Of a DNA stretch of 64,000 nt, positions 45,099-55,256 are shown piece by piece. The translations under genes were made by a program, and so were the position numbers. Position 1 is the first letter of the stretch. The number at the start of each line of letters is the position of its first letter. Source of the DNA: Pinibacter soli (GTDB taxonomy: Bacteria > Bacteroidota > Bacteroidia > Chitinophagales > Chitinophagaceae); the NCBI RefSeq assembly GCF_029961145.1, contig NZ_JASBRG010000007.1:1651174-1715173 (forward strand). The letters run 5' to 3'. Below the pieces are notes generated by a model that searched no databases, was not told the origin of the DNA, and saw only the letters and a list, made by a program, of their open reading frames with translations.

Positions 45099-45704
45099 TT
45101 AAATAAGATGGGTTACTGCAGTAGTTTGTTCAAATTGTTTCCCACTTGCCACTGTGACCACTACACGAAATTGACATTGTGAATAGTCAGATTCGTGCAT
45201 GAGAATGAAATTATAATCAATAGGCTTCGGCTCTTCTGCATAGGTATAAATTGGTTGGTTAAAAATGCCGTTGGCGGGAAGAGGCTTTGTGGCATCAACA
45301 AAAAAGAATGATGTAACCTCAGAGCCTGCTTTGTGTGTGGAATCAAAATCGAGCACAGTAAACACCTGTATACTTTGTATAGTATCCTTAGAATCACCTG
45401 TAAAGCCACTGGAGAGACATTCGCAAAACCCTGCTGCATATGCCGATTCCATAAACAAAGGTTGACTCGTCTTATGTTGTCCAACCTTTACAGTTTCAAG
45501 TTCAAGCATTACTCCATAACATTTTCTACAAAGTGTATCAGCTCTTGTTACCACAGGCTCAGGGCCACTATTATCTAAAACTTGAAGTTTTATTTTGTCG
45601 ATGGCAAATAAATACTTTAATCCTTCGGGGCAACTACAGCAGGCTTCTATGGTACCGGCAATCATCGGTAGCAGCAGCCAGCATAATATACGGGCAAGTT
45701 TCAT
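45099..45704 (-). CDS. Cys-rich envelope protein of unknown function
   Basis: 201 residues from the Met at 45704; a frame start at 45758 only adds unlikely sequence. The N-terminus is a hydrophobic signal followed by EACCSCPEG, which may be a poor lipobox. Further Cys residues lie at CRKC and CECL. Possible Bacteroidota-specific lipoprotein domain. Co-transcribed with the barrel protein, from which it is one base away. Confidence 0.65.
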   Translation of the reverse strand: MKLARILCWLLLPMIAGTIEACCSCPEGLKYLFAIDKIKLQVLDNSGPEPVVTRADTLCRKCYGVMLELETVKVGQHKTSQPLFMESAYAAGFCECLSSGFTGDSKDTIQSIQVFTVLDFDSTHKAGSEVTSFFFVDATKPLPANGIFNQPIYTYAEEPKPIDYNFILMHESDYSQCQFRVVVTVASGKQFEQTTAVTHLI

Positions 45705-45760
45705 GTTAGGGGTTTTCAGGTTGACAATTAAGGTGGTAGATACGTTGCACAAAAACAATA

Positions 45761-45836
45761 ATTGACTAACGGAATAACTGAATAATTGAACTTTTGAGTC
45801 AACTTTGCCTTATAACTACAGTTATTCAATTATTAC
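45761..45836. repeat. Weak inverted repeat of AATAACTG words
   Basis: Left ATTGACTAACGGAATAAC/TGAATAATTGAA (about 45761-45790) and right ACAGTTATTCAATTATT (about 45819-45835) are mirrored. The same word GAATAACTG forms the inner pair at 31261-31317. Confidence 0.7.
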
Positions 45837-45865
45837 CTTACATCATCCATCGTTAACTTTGCCAT

Positions 45866-47389
45866 ATGGAATTCTTACAAAAACTACACATCGATAACGA
45901 CAATAATGGCGTGTCCACAGGTTTGGAATGGCCGGCTGCCAATGGAGAAAAATTATTTTCCTACTCTCCCGTTGATGGCAAATTGATTGCCGCAGCAAGA
46001 GGTGCAGATAAAGCAAATTATGAGGCCGTAGTTGCAAAAGCAAAAGACGCGTTTGCCAAATGGCGCCTGTGGCCTGCTCCAAAGCGCGGCGAAATTGTGC
46101 GGCAGATCGGTGAAGCATTACGCCACCACAAAGAAGATCTCGGCAAGCTCGTTTCTTACGAAATGGGCAAAAGCCTGCAGGAAGGTTATGGCGAAGTGCA
46201 GGAGATGATAGACATCTGCGATTTTGCTGTTGGCTTGTCGCGCCAGCTGCACGGGCTTACCATGCACAGCGAAAGACCTGCACACAGAATGTACGAGCAA
46301 TATCATCCGCTTGGCATTGTGGGCATTATTTCGGCATTCAATTTCCCTGTTGCCGTATGGAGCTGGAACAGTATGCTGGCATGGATCTGCGGTAATGTGA
46401 CAATTTGGAAACCATCTGAAAAAACTCCTTTGTGCGGCGTTGCATGTCAAAAAATTGTAGCGGAAATATTTGCTAAAAACAATGTTCCCGAAGGCGTGAG
46501 CAATCTCGTGATCGGTGGTCGTGATGTGGGGGAATGGATGAGCAATGATGTAAATGTTCCGCTTGTTTCTGCAACAGGTTCTACGAGAATGGGTAAAGCG
46601 GTAGGTGCTGCTGTTGGTGCAAGATTGGGCAAGAGCATTTTGGAACTGGGTGGCAACAATGCGATCATCATTTCCAAAGATGCAGACCTCGACATGTCAC
46701 TGGTTGGCGCAGTGTTTGGCGCTGTGGGTACTGCAGGGCAACGCTGTACTTCTACCCGCAGATTGATCATACACAAAGATGTTTATAACGCATTTACTGA
46801 TAAACTGAAAAACGCCTACAAACAACTGCGCATAGGCAACCCGCTTGATGAGCTCAATCATGTTGGTCCGCTTATTGACAAAGACGCGGTAACCATGTAT
46901 CTTAATGCAATTGATAAATGCAAAGCTGAGGGCGGCAACTTTATTGTGGAGGGCGGCCAAATGAATGGCGACGGTTTCGAAAGCGGCTGCTACGTGAAAC
47001 CTTGTATTGCTGAAGTAAAAAATGAATACAGCATCGTGCAGCATGAAACTTTCGCTCCTATTTTGTATGTAATGAAATACGATAGTATTGATGAGGCCAT
47101 TTCGATGCAAAATGGCGTTCCTCAAGGCTTATCTTCTGCTATCATGACGCTCAATCTTCGCGAAGCAGAGGCATTTCTCTCTCACGCAGGCAGCGATTGT
47201 GGTATTGCAAACGTTAATATCGGCACATCCGGTGCGGAAATTGGCGGCGCTTTTGGTGGCGAAAAAGAGACCGGCGGCGGTCGTGAAAGCGGCAGTGATG
47301 CATGGAAAGCGTACATGAGGCGCCAGACAAACACTATCAACTATTCTACCCAATTGCCTTTGGCACAAGGTATTAAGTTCGAGTTTTAG
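45866..47389 (+). CDS. Aldehyde dehydrogenase of the ALDH7 (piperideine-6-carboxylate) type
   Basis: 507 residues. Oxidises an aldehyde with NAD(P)+. General base E260 in ILELGGNNAIII and catalytic C294 in TAGQRCTSTRRL are present; NFPVAVWSWNSMLAW and SCGIANVN-like DCGIANVNIGTSGAE, plus the C-terminal GGGRESGSDAWKAYMRRQTNTINYS, are characteristic of ALDH7A1/AmaB. The natural substrate would be alpha-aminoadipic semialdehyde in lysine breakdown. No lysine-catabolism neighbour is seen. Confidence 0.93.
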   Translation: MEFLQKLHIDNDNNGVSTGLEWPAANGEKLFSYSPVDGKLIAAARGADKANYEAVVAKAKDAFAKWRLWPAPKRGEIVRQIGEALRHHKEDLGKLVSYEMGKSLQEGYGEVQEMIDICDFAVGLSRQLHGLTMHSERPAHRMYEQYHPLGIVGIISAFNFPVAVWSWNSMLAWICGNVTIWKPSEKTPLCGVACQKIVAEIFAKNNVPEGVSNLVIGGRDVGEWMSNDVNVPLVSATGSTRMGKAVGAAVGARLGKSILELGGNNAIIISKDADLDMSLVGAVFGAVGTAGQRCTSTRRLIIHKDVYNAFTDKLKNAYKQLRIGNPLDELNHVGPLIDKDAVTMYLNAIDKCKAEGGNFIVEGGQMNGDGFESGCYVKPCIAEVKNEYSIVQHETFAPILYVMKYDSIDEAISMQNGVPQGLSSAIMTLNLREAEAFLSHAGSDCGIANVNIGTSGAEIGGAFGGEKETGGGRESGSDAWKAYMRRQTNTINYSTQLPLAQGIKFEF

Positions 47390-47692
47390 CAGTTTATTAA
47401 CCGGCATTTTCGGAAGGCTAAGATTTTGGAATTAGTTGTTAAAAGGCTGCGATTGTTTATCGTTGATTCAGACAAATATTGCAAACATTCGATGATGTAC
47501 AATTTTCGTCTGAAAATCCGTAAGTCTTTGCATCTGGCAAATGCGCGGTTCAATATCTTTTTTTGTGAACGGTATTCTTTTGTAAGATATTAATCCTCAT
47601 ATTTGATCCGCTGAAATTATTGTGCGGCAACCTTTTGCCGGGATACAGCGTTTTATTTCAGCGTAGGAAATTATAAACCCAAATTTTTACAA
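47390..47692. other. Gap between the aldehyde dehydrogenase and subtilase genes
   Basis: 303 bases without repeat arms. Presumably holds the subtilase promoter. TATTTG near 47600 is only a partial match to the Bacteroidota -7 element, so I assign nothing. Confidence 0.5.
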
Positions 47693-49375
47693 GTGAAAAA
47701 AATTATCATTTTAGCTGGATTTGCTCTTGTGGTGAGTGGTTCTACATATGCACAGGGAACATCCGTAAAAACAGATTTACCCCACGGCTGGCAATTGCTT
47801 GACAAATCGAAAGATGGCGTGTACGGCTTGAGTATGGACAAAGCCTATGAATTCGTAAAAGGAAAAAAATCAACAACAATCGTCGTTGCGGTAATTGATG
47901 CAGGTATCGACACTTTGCACGAGGACCTGAAAGATATATTGTGGGTGAATCCAAAAGAAATTCCAGGCAATGGCATCGATGATGATCACAACGGCTATGT
48001 AGACGATGTGCATGGATGGAACTTTATTGGTGGGAAAGATGGTCGCTATGTGAAAGAAGATTCTTACGAAGCCATCCGTGTTTACTATCAATTCAAAGAC
48101 AAATATGAAAACAAACCTATAGACGTTACGAAGTTCAGCCAGGAGCAGAAAGACGAGTACGAAATGTGGCTGAAAGCAAAAGAGAAAGTTGTAGGTGATG
48201 CAACTGGTGGTGTAGATACAAAAATGTTGCAGAAAGTTTTAGAGATGTCTGTTAAGAACGATTCCATTCTGAAAAAATCTATTGGTAAAGATGTTTACTC
48301 AGGTAACGATCTTGACTCTTTTGCAGCCGTAACTCCAGATGCAGCAAGAGCGAAAGCCGGCTTCCTTTATTTGCTGAAAGCAAACAATATGATGGAGTCT
48401 ACCAACAAAGAATTCATCGATGGCCTTAGTGAATACGTAACCAGCGAAGAAAGAAAAAAAGATGGTGCTTCCAATCCTCCAAAACCTTACCGCGCTGAGA
48501 TCGTAAAGGACAACGAAATGGACTTCAATGATAAATTCTACGGCAATGCCGATGTAATGAGCGGCAATCCTTTCCACGGCACGCACGTAGCAGGCATCAT
48601 TGCTGCAAAACGCAACAATGGCCTCGGTATGGATGGCGTTGCGGATAATGTAAAGATCATGGCGATCCGTGCCGTTCCTGATGGCGACGAGCACGATAAA
48701 GATATCGCGTTGGCTATCCGTTATGCTGTTGACAATGGCGCAAGAGTAGTAAACATGAGTTTTGGTAAAAGCTTCTCTCCAGAAAAAAAATGGGTTGATG
48801 AAGCGGTGAAATATGCTGAATCAAAAGGCGTTTTGCTTGTACATGCTGCAGGTAACGACGCTGCGAATGTTGATTCAGTTGACAACTTCCCTAATCCATA
48901 TTTAAGAGCAAGCGGCACGAGAGCGACCAACTGGATTACCGTTGGCGCCAGCAGCGAACTTTCTGCAGAGAGCTTCAAAAGCTATACAGCCTCTTTCTCT
49001 AATTACGGAAAAAGTACTGTAGATGTTTTTGCTCCCGGTACTAAGATCTATTCAACTATTCCTGGTGGCAACACTTATGGCAATGCACAAGGTACAAGTA
49101 TGGCGTCTCCTGTTGTAGCAGGTTTGGCCGCATTTATCCTTTCATATTATCCTGAACTTACTCCGCAACAGGTTAAAATGGTGATAGAAAAGTCTGTGGT
49201 TAAATTGCCTGAGCAAGTTAAAAAACCAGGTTCTGATGATATGGTGAACATGTCTGACCTGTGTACTTCCGGTGGTATCGTTAATGGTTACGAAGCTATC
49301 AAACTGGCTTCTACATTGAAACTTGAAGGCAAGAAAGCACCAAAGTCTTCTTTGAAAAAAGGCAAGAAAGACTAA
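47693..49375 (+). CDS. Exported S8-family serine protease (subtilase) with a long insert
   Basis: 560 residues from a GTG start. Signal peptide about 1-20 (ending TYAQ). Catalytic triad Asp69 (VAVIDAGIDTLHEDL), His295 (HGTHVAGIIAA) and Ser469 (GTSMASPVVAGL), with the oxyanion Asn in HAAGNDAANVD. The Asp-His distance is 226 residues, far more than the roughly 32 of subtilisin; the insert (about 90-290) is helical and charged. The C-terminus is Lys-rich. No type IX sorting tail. A hairpin terminator follows. Confidence 0.93.
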   Translation: MKKIIILAGFALVVSGSTYAQGTSVKTDLPHGWQLLDKSKDGVYGLSMDKAYEFVKGKKSTTIVVAVIDAGIDTLHEDLKDILWVNPKEIPGNGIDDDHNGYVDDVHGWNFIGGKDGRYVKEDSYEAIRVYYQFKDKYENKPIDVTKFSQEQKDEYEMWLKAKEKVVGDATGGVDTKMLQKVLEMSVKNDSILKKSIGKDVYSGNDLDSFAAVTPDAARAKAGFLYLLKANNMMESTNKEFIDGLSEYVTSEERKKDGASNPPKPYRAEIVKDNEMDFNDKFYGNADVMSGNPFHGTHVAGIIAAKRNNGLGMDGVADNVKIMAIRAVPDGDEHDKDIALAIRYAVDNGARVVNMSFGKSFSPEKKWVDEAVKYAESKGVLLVHAAGNDAANVDSVDNFPNPYLRASGTRATNWITVGASSELSAESFKSYTASFSNYGKSTVDVFAPGTKIYSTIPGGNTYGNAQGTSMASPVVAGLAAFILSYYPELTPQQVKMVIEKSVVKLPEQVKKPGSDDMVNMSDLCTSGGIVNGYEAIKLASTLKLEGKKAPKSSLKKGKKD

Positions 49376-49399
49376 TTCAATTAAGAATTCATTATATGC

Positions 49400-49427
49400 A
49401 GAATGCCGGACGAAAGTTCGGCATTCT
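49400..49427 (+). terminator. Terminator of the subtilase gene
   Basis: AGAATGCCGGAC / GTTCGGCATTCT with a GAAA tetraloop (one G-U pair), followed by TGTTTTTTGG. Confidence 0.85.
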
Positions 49428-49580
49428 TGTTTTTTGGGGTCGGCGGTAGAATATAGATGGAACTGAGGTTGCGACGCTCCGTTCAACAGTATATCATTGA
49501 TCGGCAATTGTAGAGAAGCGTTGAACGCGTCTCCTGCCAGACGCATTCAATGCGCCTCTACGGAAGTTGCAATAAAAAAA

Positions 49581-49599
49581 GGCCGGATCAAATCCGGCC
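49581..49599 (-). terminator. Terminator of yajQ
   Basis: GGCCGGAT / ATCCGGCC stem with a three-base loop; on the minus strand it is followed by TTTTTTTATT, directly after the yajQ stop. Confidence 0.85.
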
Positions 49600-49604
49600 G
49601 TGTA

Positions 49605-50096
49605 TTAACTTTTCATATTTACAAATTGCAAGGCGAGTCCAAGGTTCCAGCTTTTACTGGCTTGTATCACATCTTGCAGATCATCAATTTTTTTACCCGT
49701 TACACGCACAATATCATCCATGATGGCAGCTTGCACTTTGAGGCCACTGTCTTTAATGTTCTTTACTATTTTCTTTGCGTCTTCCTGCTTGATACCGTTG
49801 CGAATAGTAACGTCTTTCTTCACAACTTTTCCGCTCGGATAAGCTTCCTTGCTCAGATCAAATACTTCAGGAGGCAGGCCCTGTTTCATGCTTCTGCTAA
49901 TCAAAACATCAATAATTTGGTTCAACTGCATGTCGCTGCCAGATTCAAGTGCAAGGGTTAGATCTTTTTTATTCAACTCAATAACCACGTGTGCACCTTT
50001 AAAATCGAAACGATTAGTTACTTCTTTTTTTACTGTATTAATGGCATTATCCACTGTTTGTACATCTACTTTGCTTACGATATCAAAAGATGGCAT
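49605..50096 (-). CDS. YajQ-family nucleotide-binding protein
   Basis: 163 residues. MPSFDIVSKVDVQTVDNAIN, TNRFDFKG and GSDMQLNQIIDVLISRSMKQGL match the YajQ family, some members of which bind cyclic di-GMP. The protein is cytosolic. Conserved ISRSMKQ and VRVTGKKIDDLQ loops are present. Stands alone; its terminator is immediate. Confidence 0.94.
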   Translation of the reverse strand: MPSFDIVSKVDVQTVDNAINTVKKEVTNRFDFKGAHVVIELNKKDLTLALESGSDMQLNQIIDVLISRSMKQGLPPEVFDLSKEAYPSGKVVKKDVTIRNGIKQEDAKKIVKNIKDSGLKVQAAIMDDIVRVTGKKIDDLQDVIQASKSWNLGLALQFVNMKS

Positions 50097-50277
50097 AAGA
50101 AATCATTTAATGGTGAAGCTGTAAAAGTAGGATTTTAGTTGAAAATGGAAAATGGGACAATTTGAAAATTTGAAGATTTGAAAATGTAGGGGCGAATTGC
50201 ATTCGCCCTGACAGTCCGCAATGCTGGAATTTAATTTCGCTGCTTAAAAAAATAATACCAGCGATCGCCAATAAAAA

Positions 50278-50307
50278 AAGGAACACAGCTCACCAACTGT
50301 GCTCCTT
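50278..50307 (-). terminator. Terminator of the beta-barrel receptor gene
   Basis: AAGGAACACAG / CTGTGCTCCTT with two mismatches and a short loop; on the minus strand it is followed by TTTTTTTATTGG. Confidence 0.7.
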
Positions 50308-50371
50308 AGATTCCACGAGTAACTATGCTGCTATTTTAAGGGTGTTTCAAGGCGTAAGGTTTAGGAATTAG

Positions 50372-50532
50372 TTGAAAATTGAAAGTTGAAAGTTGAAAAT
50401 GTTTTATGTACTGATTGCTGAAAGTAGCAAGCATCTCCTATGTTCGATTTTCAATCCCCCGCCGGTGCATCTCGTCGAATGCGATTCGCCCATACAACAA
50501 CCCATTTTCAACTTTCAACTTTCAATTTTCAA
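50372..50532. repeat. Perfect 30-bp inverted repeat downstream of the receptor gene
   Basis: Arms 50372-50401 and 50503-50532 are exact complements over 30 bases. Words TTGAAAA, TTGAAAG, TTGAAAG. The right arm ends eight bases before the receptor stop codon. Confidence 0.95.
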
Positions 50533-50539
50533 TTAATTT

Positions 50540-53005
50540 CTAATCTCCGCCTCCGCGTTTTACGCGATTGCTTTCATCGTCCGCGCCGCCGGTGCGTCTG
50601 TTTTGTTGGGCATTTTGAATTTGTTTACCAAATCTCCAAACAAATGAAAGATTCACTACGCGGCTATCTCTATGTTGATTGAATGTTGCCTCTGTTTGCT
50701 GGAAGTTGATTTCTCCTTTTATCTTTTGTGTGTACAAAATATCGCGTGCATTCAATTTGATCGTTGCTTTGTCTTTCAAAATGTTTTTTGCAACGCCTGC
50801 TGACAACTGTCCGAAAGGATGAAGCAGGATCTGACCTTCTATGCCTTTTGTTCTGTAAAAGCCCGATAACTCTGCGCTCCAACCTTTTTTAAATTTAAAC
50901 TGGTTATTAATGTTGGTCATGAAATTAGTCGCTTCAATATCCAGCGGTTCGTTATACAGTGTACCCTGATAGTGGTTGTAATTCACATTTGCATACACAC
51001 TTGCTGTCCACCATTTTGCTATCGGAATTTGAGCACTTACCGCTACACCCGCATTATCGCGTTTGCCAATATTTCCTCTGTGAATGATCGTTGCATTTCC
51101 TTGTTGCTCGAATGTTTCAGCGAAAATATTCTTCGTATGACTATAGTTCAAAGTAGTAGTAAGGAACTTTCTATAAGTATGCGAAAACTCAATATTGTTG
51201 GTGTACTGAGGCTGCAGATATGGGTTACCTACCATGTACGTATAGTTGTCCAGGAAGAACATGAACGGATTCATATCCTGGTAAGCCGGTCTGTCGATAC
51301 GGCGGCCATAGTTCAGGTTCAGGTCATTCTTGTCGTTTATCGCATACGTCAGGTAAGCTGTAGGGAACAAGTTGTGATACGAGTTAGTAAAAGATGAATC
51401 TTTCTGTGCAATGTTTCCGGACTGTTTGCCATTGTTGTTGGTATTCTCGTATCTAAGACCTACCTGCATGCTAAACTTATTGCTGATTTTCTTATTGAAA
51501 TTAACGTACGCGGCATTGATATTTTCTTTGTAAGTAAAAGAGTTCGTTTTATTGTTGTCAACGGTTTCGTGCCCATTTTCAATATTATAAAAGTTGGCGC
51601 TGTTCACAGTTGTAACGTAACTGCTCTTAATGCCCACTTCCAGTTTTGCATTTCCTTTCAATGGTTTTGTGTAGTCAACCTTTCCGGAATAAATGTTTAC
51701 ATCTACAGGCATGTAAGCACGCAGGTATTGTTGTCCAATCAGCAACCATTCAGGGTTAAAGGTGTTGTTGGTAAAATGCTGATCACCTTTATTGGTATAG
51801 TTTGCGAAGTCAACGTCTGCGGTTATCTCCTGCCCTGTGGTATCAAACTGATGACGCATGTTCAGGTTCACGCTTCCGCTATTGTATCGCGTATCGATCG
51901 TATTTACGGAAGACGTAATAGAATCTGTGTTGTAGTTAGGATCTTTTAAGAAGATCGTGCTTTCGCTGTAGTTTATCTCTTTGTTTAAATAACCATTCAA
52001 TACAACGCCCAATGTTGTTTTCTTATTCAGGAAATAATCCATCCCTACTTTAAGATTATTGTTTCTTTCTTTAAACTTCATCCAGCTGTCTTGTTCAAAA
52101 ATGCCATTGATCTGTTTTGTATTGACATCTTTAAACTTGCGGGTGATGTAAAGTTGGTTGTAGCCGTTCCAAATGCTGTAGCTGTAGTTTGCAAAAATGT
52201 TGAACTTTCCTGTGCGGTAGTTAAGATTGAGGCTATTATTGGTTTTCCAGTATGAACCCTGTCCATAATTGAGCGTGAGGCTACCGTTGAAACCCTTTTG
52301 CTTGTTCTTTTTAGTGCGCAGGTTAATGATTCCAGAGTTGCCCGCAGCATCATATTTCGCAGACGGATTCGTCATAATCTCAATTTGATCCAACGCACTT
52401 GCAGGAAGGCTTTTCAAATAATTAGTCAGATCTGCAGAAGACAAATAAGTCGGTCTGCCGTCTATCATGATAGTAACGCCCTGTTTCCCTTTAAGACTGA
52501 TGTTACCATCCTTATCAATCGTAATGCCTGGCGATTTTTCTAAAACTTCCAGCGCGGTAGCCCCCACGTTGGTAACGGATGCTTCTACGTTTACAACCGT
52601 TTTATCGGCTCTTATTTCAACAGGCGGTCTGTTGGCTACAACCGTTACATTGTTCAATTCTTTACTGGATGTCGTAAGTTTTACAGGCAGGTCTTTTGCG
52701 GTGCCAGTCTGGGTAACTTCGATCGACTCCGACGTAAATTTTTTATAACCGATAGCTGTAATGGCTACAAGGTATTTGCCTTTGATAAGATTTTTTAGTT
52801 CGAAATGTCCTTTTGCGTCCGTCTTGCGAATCAGGACCTGTGATGAGTCGGTTGCTCGCAGAAGCAAAATGGTCGCATCCTGAACCGGGTTTCCTTTGTC
52901 GTCATTTACGGCACCAATAATTTGGTTTCCAGGTATTTGTGCTTGGCTGATATAAGATAAGGTTACAAATGTTAGGACCTTCAGCATAGTCAGTAAATCT
53001 CTCAT
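50540..53005 (-). CDS. TonB-dependent-like outer-membrane beta-barrel receptor
   Basis: 821 residues. Signal peptide (about 1-22, ending SQAQ). Then a carboxypeptidase-regulatory-like domain (IIGAVNDDKGNPVQDATILL, about 27-110), a plug-like domain (ITIDKDGNISLKGKQGVTIMIDGRPTYLSSADLTNYLKSLPASALDQIEIMTNPSAKYDAAGNSGIINL, summarised, about 160-235), and a long barrel. The C-terminus ends in Arg/Gly-rich RVKRGGGD rather than an aromatic residue. This is the Bacteroidota OMP_b-brl_3 family. No SusD partner is near, so it is not a classic polysaccharide utilisation pair. Substrate unknown. Confidence 0.91.
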   Translation of the reverse strand: MRDLLTMLKVLTFVTLSYISQAQIPGNQIIGAVNDDKGNPVQDATILLLRATDSSQVLIRKTDAKGHFELKNLIKGKYLVAITAIGYKKFTSESIEVTQTGTAKDLPVKLTTSSKELNNVTVVANRPPVEIRADKTVVNVEASVTNVGATALEVLEKSPGITIDKDGNISLKGKQGVTIMIDGRPTYLSSADLTNYLKSLPASALDQIEIMTNPSAKYDAAGNSGIINLRTKKNKQKGFNGSLTLNYGQGSYWKTNNSLNLNYRTGKFNIFANYSYSIWNGYNQLYITRKFKDVNTKQINGIFEQDSWMKFKERNNNLKVGMDYFLNKKTTLGVVLNGYLNKEINYSESTIFLKDPNYNTDSITSSVNTIDTRYNSGSVNLNMRHQFDTTGQEITADVDFANYTNKGDQHFTNNTFNPEWLLIGQQYLRAYMPVDVNIYSGKVDYTKPLKGNAKLEVGIKSSYVTTVNSANFYNIENGHETVDNNKTNSFTYKENINAAYVNFNKKISNKFSMQVGLRYENTNNNGKQSGNIAQKDSSFTNSYHNLFPTAYLTYAINDKNDLNLNYGRRIDRPAYQDMNPFMFFLDNYTYMVGNPYLQPQYTNNIEFSHTYRKFLTTTLNYSHTKNIFAETFEQQGNATIIHRGNIGKRDNAGVAVSAQIPIAKWWTASVYANVNYNHYQGTLYNEPLDIEATNFMTNINNQFKFKKGWSAELSGFYRTKGIEGQILLHPFGQLSAGVAKNILKDKATIKLNARDILYTQKIKGEINFQQTEATFNQHRDSRVVNLSFVWRFGKQIQNAQQNRRTGGADDESNRVKRGGGD

Positions 53006-53688
53006 GGTGTGGTGTATAGTACTGTTTATTGATTATTACAACACAAACTTATGTACTATGCATTACACAGTACATTGTTTTATGTCGAACGGTGTTTGCT
53101 ACTGATATTCGGTAGTAGGTAAGACAGAATCGGTCATTTTCATGTTACACTTTTACGGTGGTTTGTTATGAGAGGTGATTGAGACAGTTGAATGGAATTT
53201 GGGAGATAAGTTGGCGGGGGACAAGACAATTTGCCTTTGGGGGCAAATTGCATTCGCCCTGCTACCCCCTCGGGAAAGATGAATTGAAAAACGAAGGTGA
53301 AAAATCGAAAAGGCCGGATCAAACTTATTGCCTCTTTATTTGTTTTATTTCAGGCCATCGGAAAGCAGTATGCTGTGTATTGAGCTGACATCAAACAAGG
53401 AAAATTAGTAGATATTTCATGTTTATTCTCTGCTTGCATATTTTAATAAGAATAAACACTTATCTCTTGAAGAAAAAGAAAATTTATTTCATCTTATCGG
53501 CCTGCCAACACAATATTTTACAGGCTTTTACCCTTAATGTTTTTTATCTTTACAAGAACGATCTACGAAAACCTTAGTAAAACATTTGTTAAACAGTTTT
53601 ACCGGTAATTCAAGATGTTTTCTTGCTTCGTTAATTTGTATTGTTATTAATTTTTGACGTTTACGTTCTATCAAAAGGAAGATTATAT
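53006..53688. other. 683-base gap before the HtrA gene
   Basis: No gene found. Contains no inverted-repeat pair. AGGCCGGATCAAAC near 53310 repeats part of the yajQ terminator stem (49581). The region before 53689 should hold the htrA promoter; no clear consensus. Short frames at 53140-53388 show no protein-like features. Confidence 0.6.
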
Positions 53689-55191
53689 ATGACAACAAAA
53701 CAAGTATTCTCGATTATTTTAATTAGCGCTGCTACGTCTGTTGGAAGTATGTGGGCGTATAATAAAATAACCACCCAGACCGCTTACCAGTATCCGGTGG
53801 CTGACAGTGGTAAGCTTCCGTCGAATTATGCAGGTTTTTTTGATGGTGCGACCGGCGGTGCTCCTCCTACAGACTTTACACAGGCTGCTTCTGCTGCTAT
53901 TCCGGCAACTGTTCACATTAAAACAAAGGCCACTCGTACGGCTTCAAATAATTTACCAAGGAAAAATCCATTGCTGGACCTTTTTGGATTTGATTTTGAC
54001 GACGACGGTATGGGCGGCATGCCACGTTCTATCCCTTCAATGGCTTCCGGTTCAGGGGCAATTATCAGTGAAGACGGTTACATCGTGACTAACAATCACG
54101 TTATTGAAGATGCTGACGAAATCAACGTGACGCTGAACAATCAAAAAAGCTTTAAAGCGAAACTAATCGGTACTGACCCAAGCAGCGACATCGCTGTTAT
54201 TAAAATCGATGCGAAAGGATTGCCATTCTTACTGTATGGCAACTCAGATGACGCAAGGATCGGACAATGGGTATTGGCCGTAGGTTATCCGCTTACATTA
54301 GAAACGACTGTGACAGCGGGCATCATTAGTGCAAAAGGCAGAACCTTGAATATTAATGGCCGACAGAGCAACACGCCTATCGAGTCGTTCATTCAAACAG
54401 ATGCTGCGGTGAACCCGGGAAACAGTGGCGGTCCGCTTATTTCAACGGACGGCAAAATGCTTGGTATTAACTCAGCCATTGCTTCTCCAACCGGTTCGTT
54501 TGCTGGTTATTCATTTACTATTCCGGTAAACATTGTTAAGAAAATTGTTGCCGATATCATCAAATATGGTACTGCACAAAGAGCTTATCTCGGTATCAAC
54601 TACCTGAGAGATGACATTACTGAAGAGCAAAAATCACAAGCCGGCATCAAGAACGGTGACGGTGTGTATGTAATGGACGTTGTGAAAGAAGGCGCGGCTG
54701 CTTCTGCTGGTATTAAAAAAGGTGACTTCATTGAAAAGATCAACGATGTTACTGTAGCTACAAGTGCTGATATGGTTGGCCAGATCGCAACTTATCGCCC
54801 TGGTGATAAAATCAAGATCAGCTACCGCCGTGATGGCAAACTGAATGATGTGATGGTAACATTGCGCAATAGTGCCGGCACAACCGAAGTAGTAAAAAAT
54901 ACTGCGGCAGACAAACTCGGCGCCGACCTTGAAACGCTGTCTAAGAAAGATGCCAACGAACTTGGTGTTAAAGGCGGCGTTCTTGTAAAAAGCCTTAAAT
55001 CCGGTGGATTACTTGAGCGTTCAAGAATTCAGGAAGGTTATGTAATTCTAAAAGTTAATGGCCAGGAAGTGAAGACTGTAGATGAGTTTAGAAAAGCTAT
55101 CGAAAGTTCTGGCGCAAACGCCAAACTGGAAGGTGTGTATCCTGGTTATGAAGGTATATATCCATACCCATTGAAATTAAGTGACAATTAA
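53689..55191 (+). CDS. HtrA/DegP-type periplasmic serine protease
   Basis: 500 residues from ATG 53689, with AAAAGGAAG eight bases ahead; a frame extension to 53641 is unlikely. An N-terminal hydrophobic segment (about 5-22) serves as a signal or anchor. Protease domain: His137 (NNHVIEDADEI), Asp167 (SSDIAVIKID), Ser246 (NPGNSGGPL). Two PDZ domains follow (about 320-410 and 420-490). Envelope protein quality control. Monocistronic with a strong terminator. Confidence 0.95.
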   Translation: MTTKQVFSIILISAATSVGSMWAYNKITTQTAYQYPVADSGKLPSNYAGFFDGATGGAPPTDFTQAASAAIPATVHIKTKATRTASNNLPRKNPLLDLFGFDFDDDGMGGMPRSIPSMASGSGAIISEDGYIVTNNHVIEDADEINVTLNNQKSFKAKLIGTDPSSDIAVIKIDAKGLPFLLYGNSDDARIGQWVLAVGYPLTLETTVTAGIISAKGRTLNINGRQSNTPIESFIQTDAAVNPGNSGGPLISTDGKMLGINSAIASPTGSFAGYSFTIPVNIVKKIVADIIKYGTAQRAYLGINYLRDDITEEQKSQAGIKNGDGVYVMDVVKEGAAASAGIKKGDFIEKINDVTVATSADMVGQIATYRPGDKIKISYRRDGKLNDVMVTLRNSAGTTEVVKNTAADKLGADLETLSKKDANELGVKGGVLVKSLKSGGLLERSRIQEGYVILKVNGQEVKTVDEFRKAIESSGANAKLEGVYPGYEGIYPYPLKLSDN

Positions 55192-55200
55192 TGTTATGCA

Positions 55201-55242
55201 ATCCAAAAATAAAAGGCCCTTCGGGGCCTTTTATTTTTGGAT
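55201..55242 (+). terminator. 19-bp perfect UUCG hairpin after htrA
   Basis: The arms 55201-55219 and 55224-55242 pair perfectly around a TTCG tetraloop, with T-rich outer ends. Very strong intrinsic terminator for either strand. Confidence 0.9.
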
Positions 55243-55256
55243 AATGTGAAGATGTG

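Noticed and set aside
49497..49961. 154-codon plus-strand open frame
   Set aside because: Antisense to yajQ, with its own terminators overlapping.
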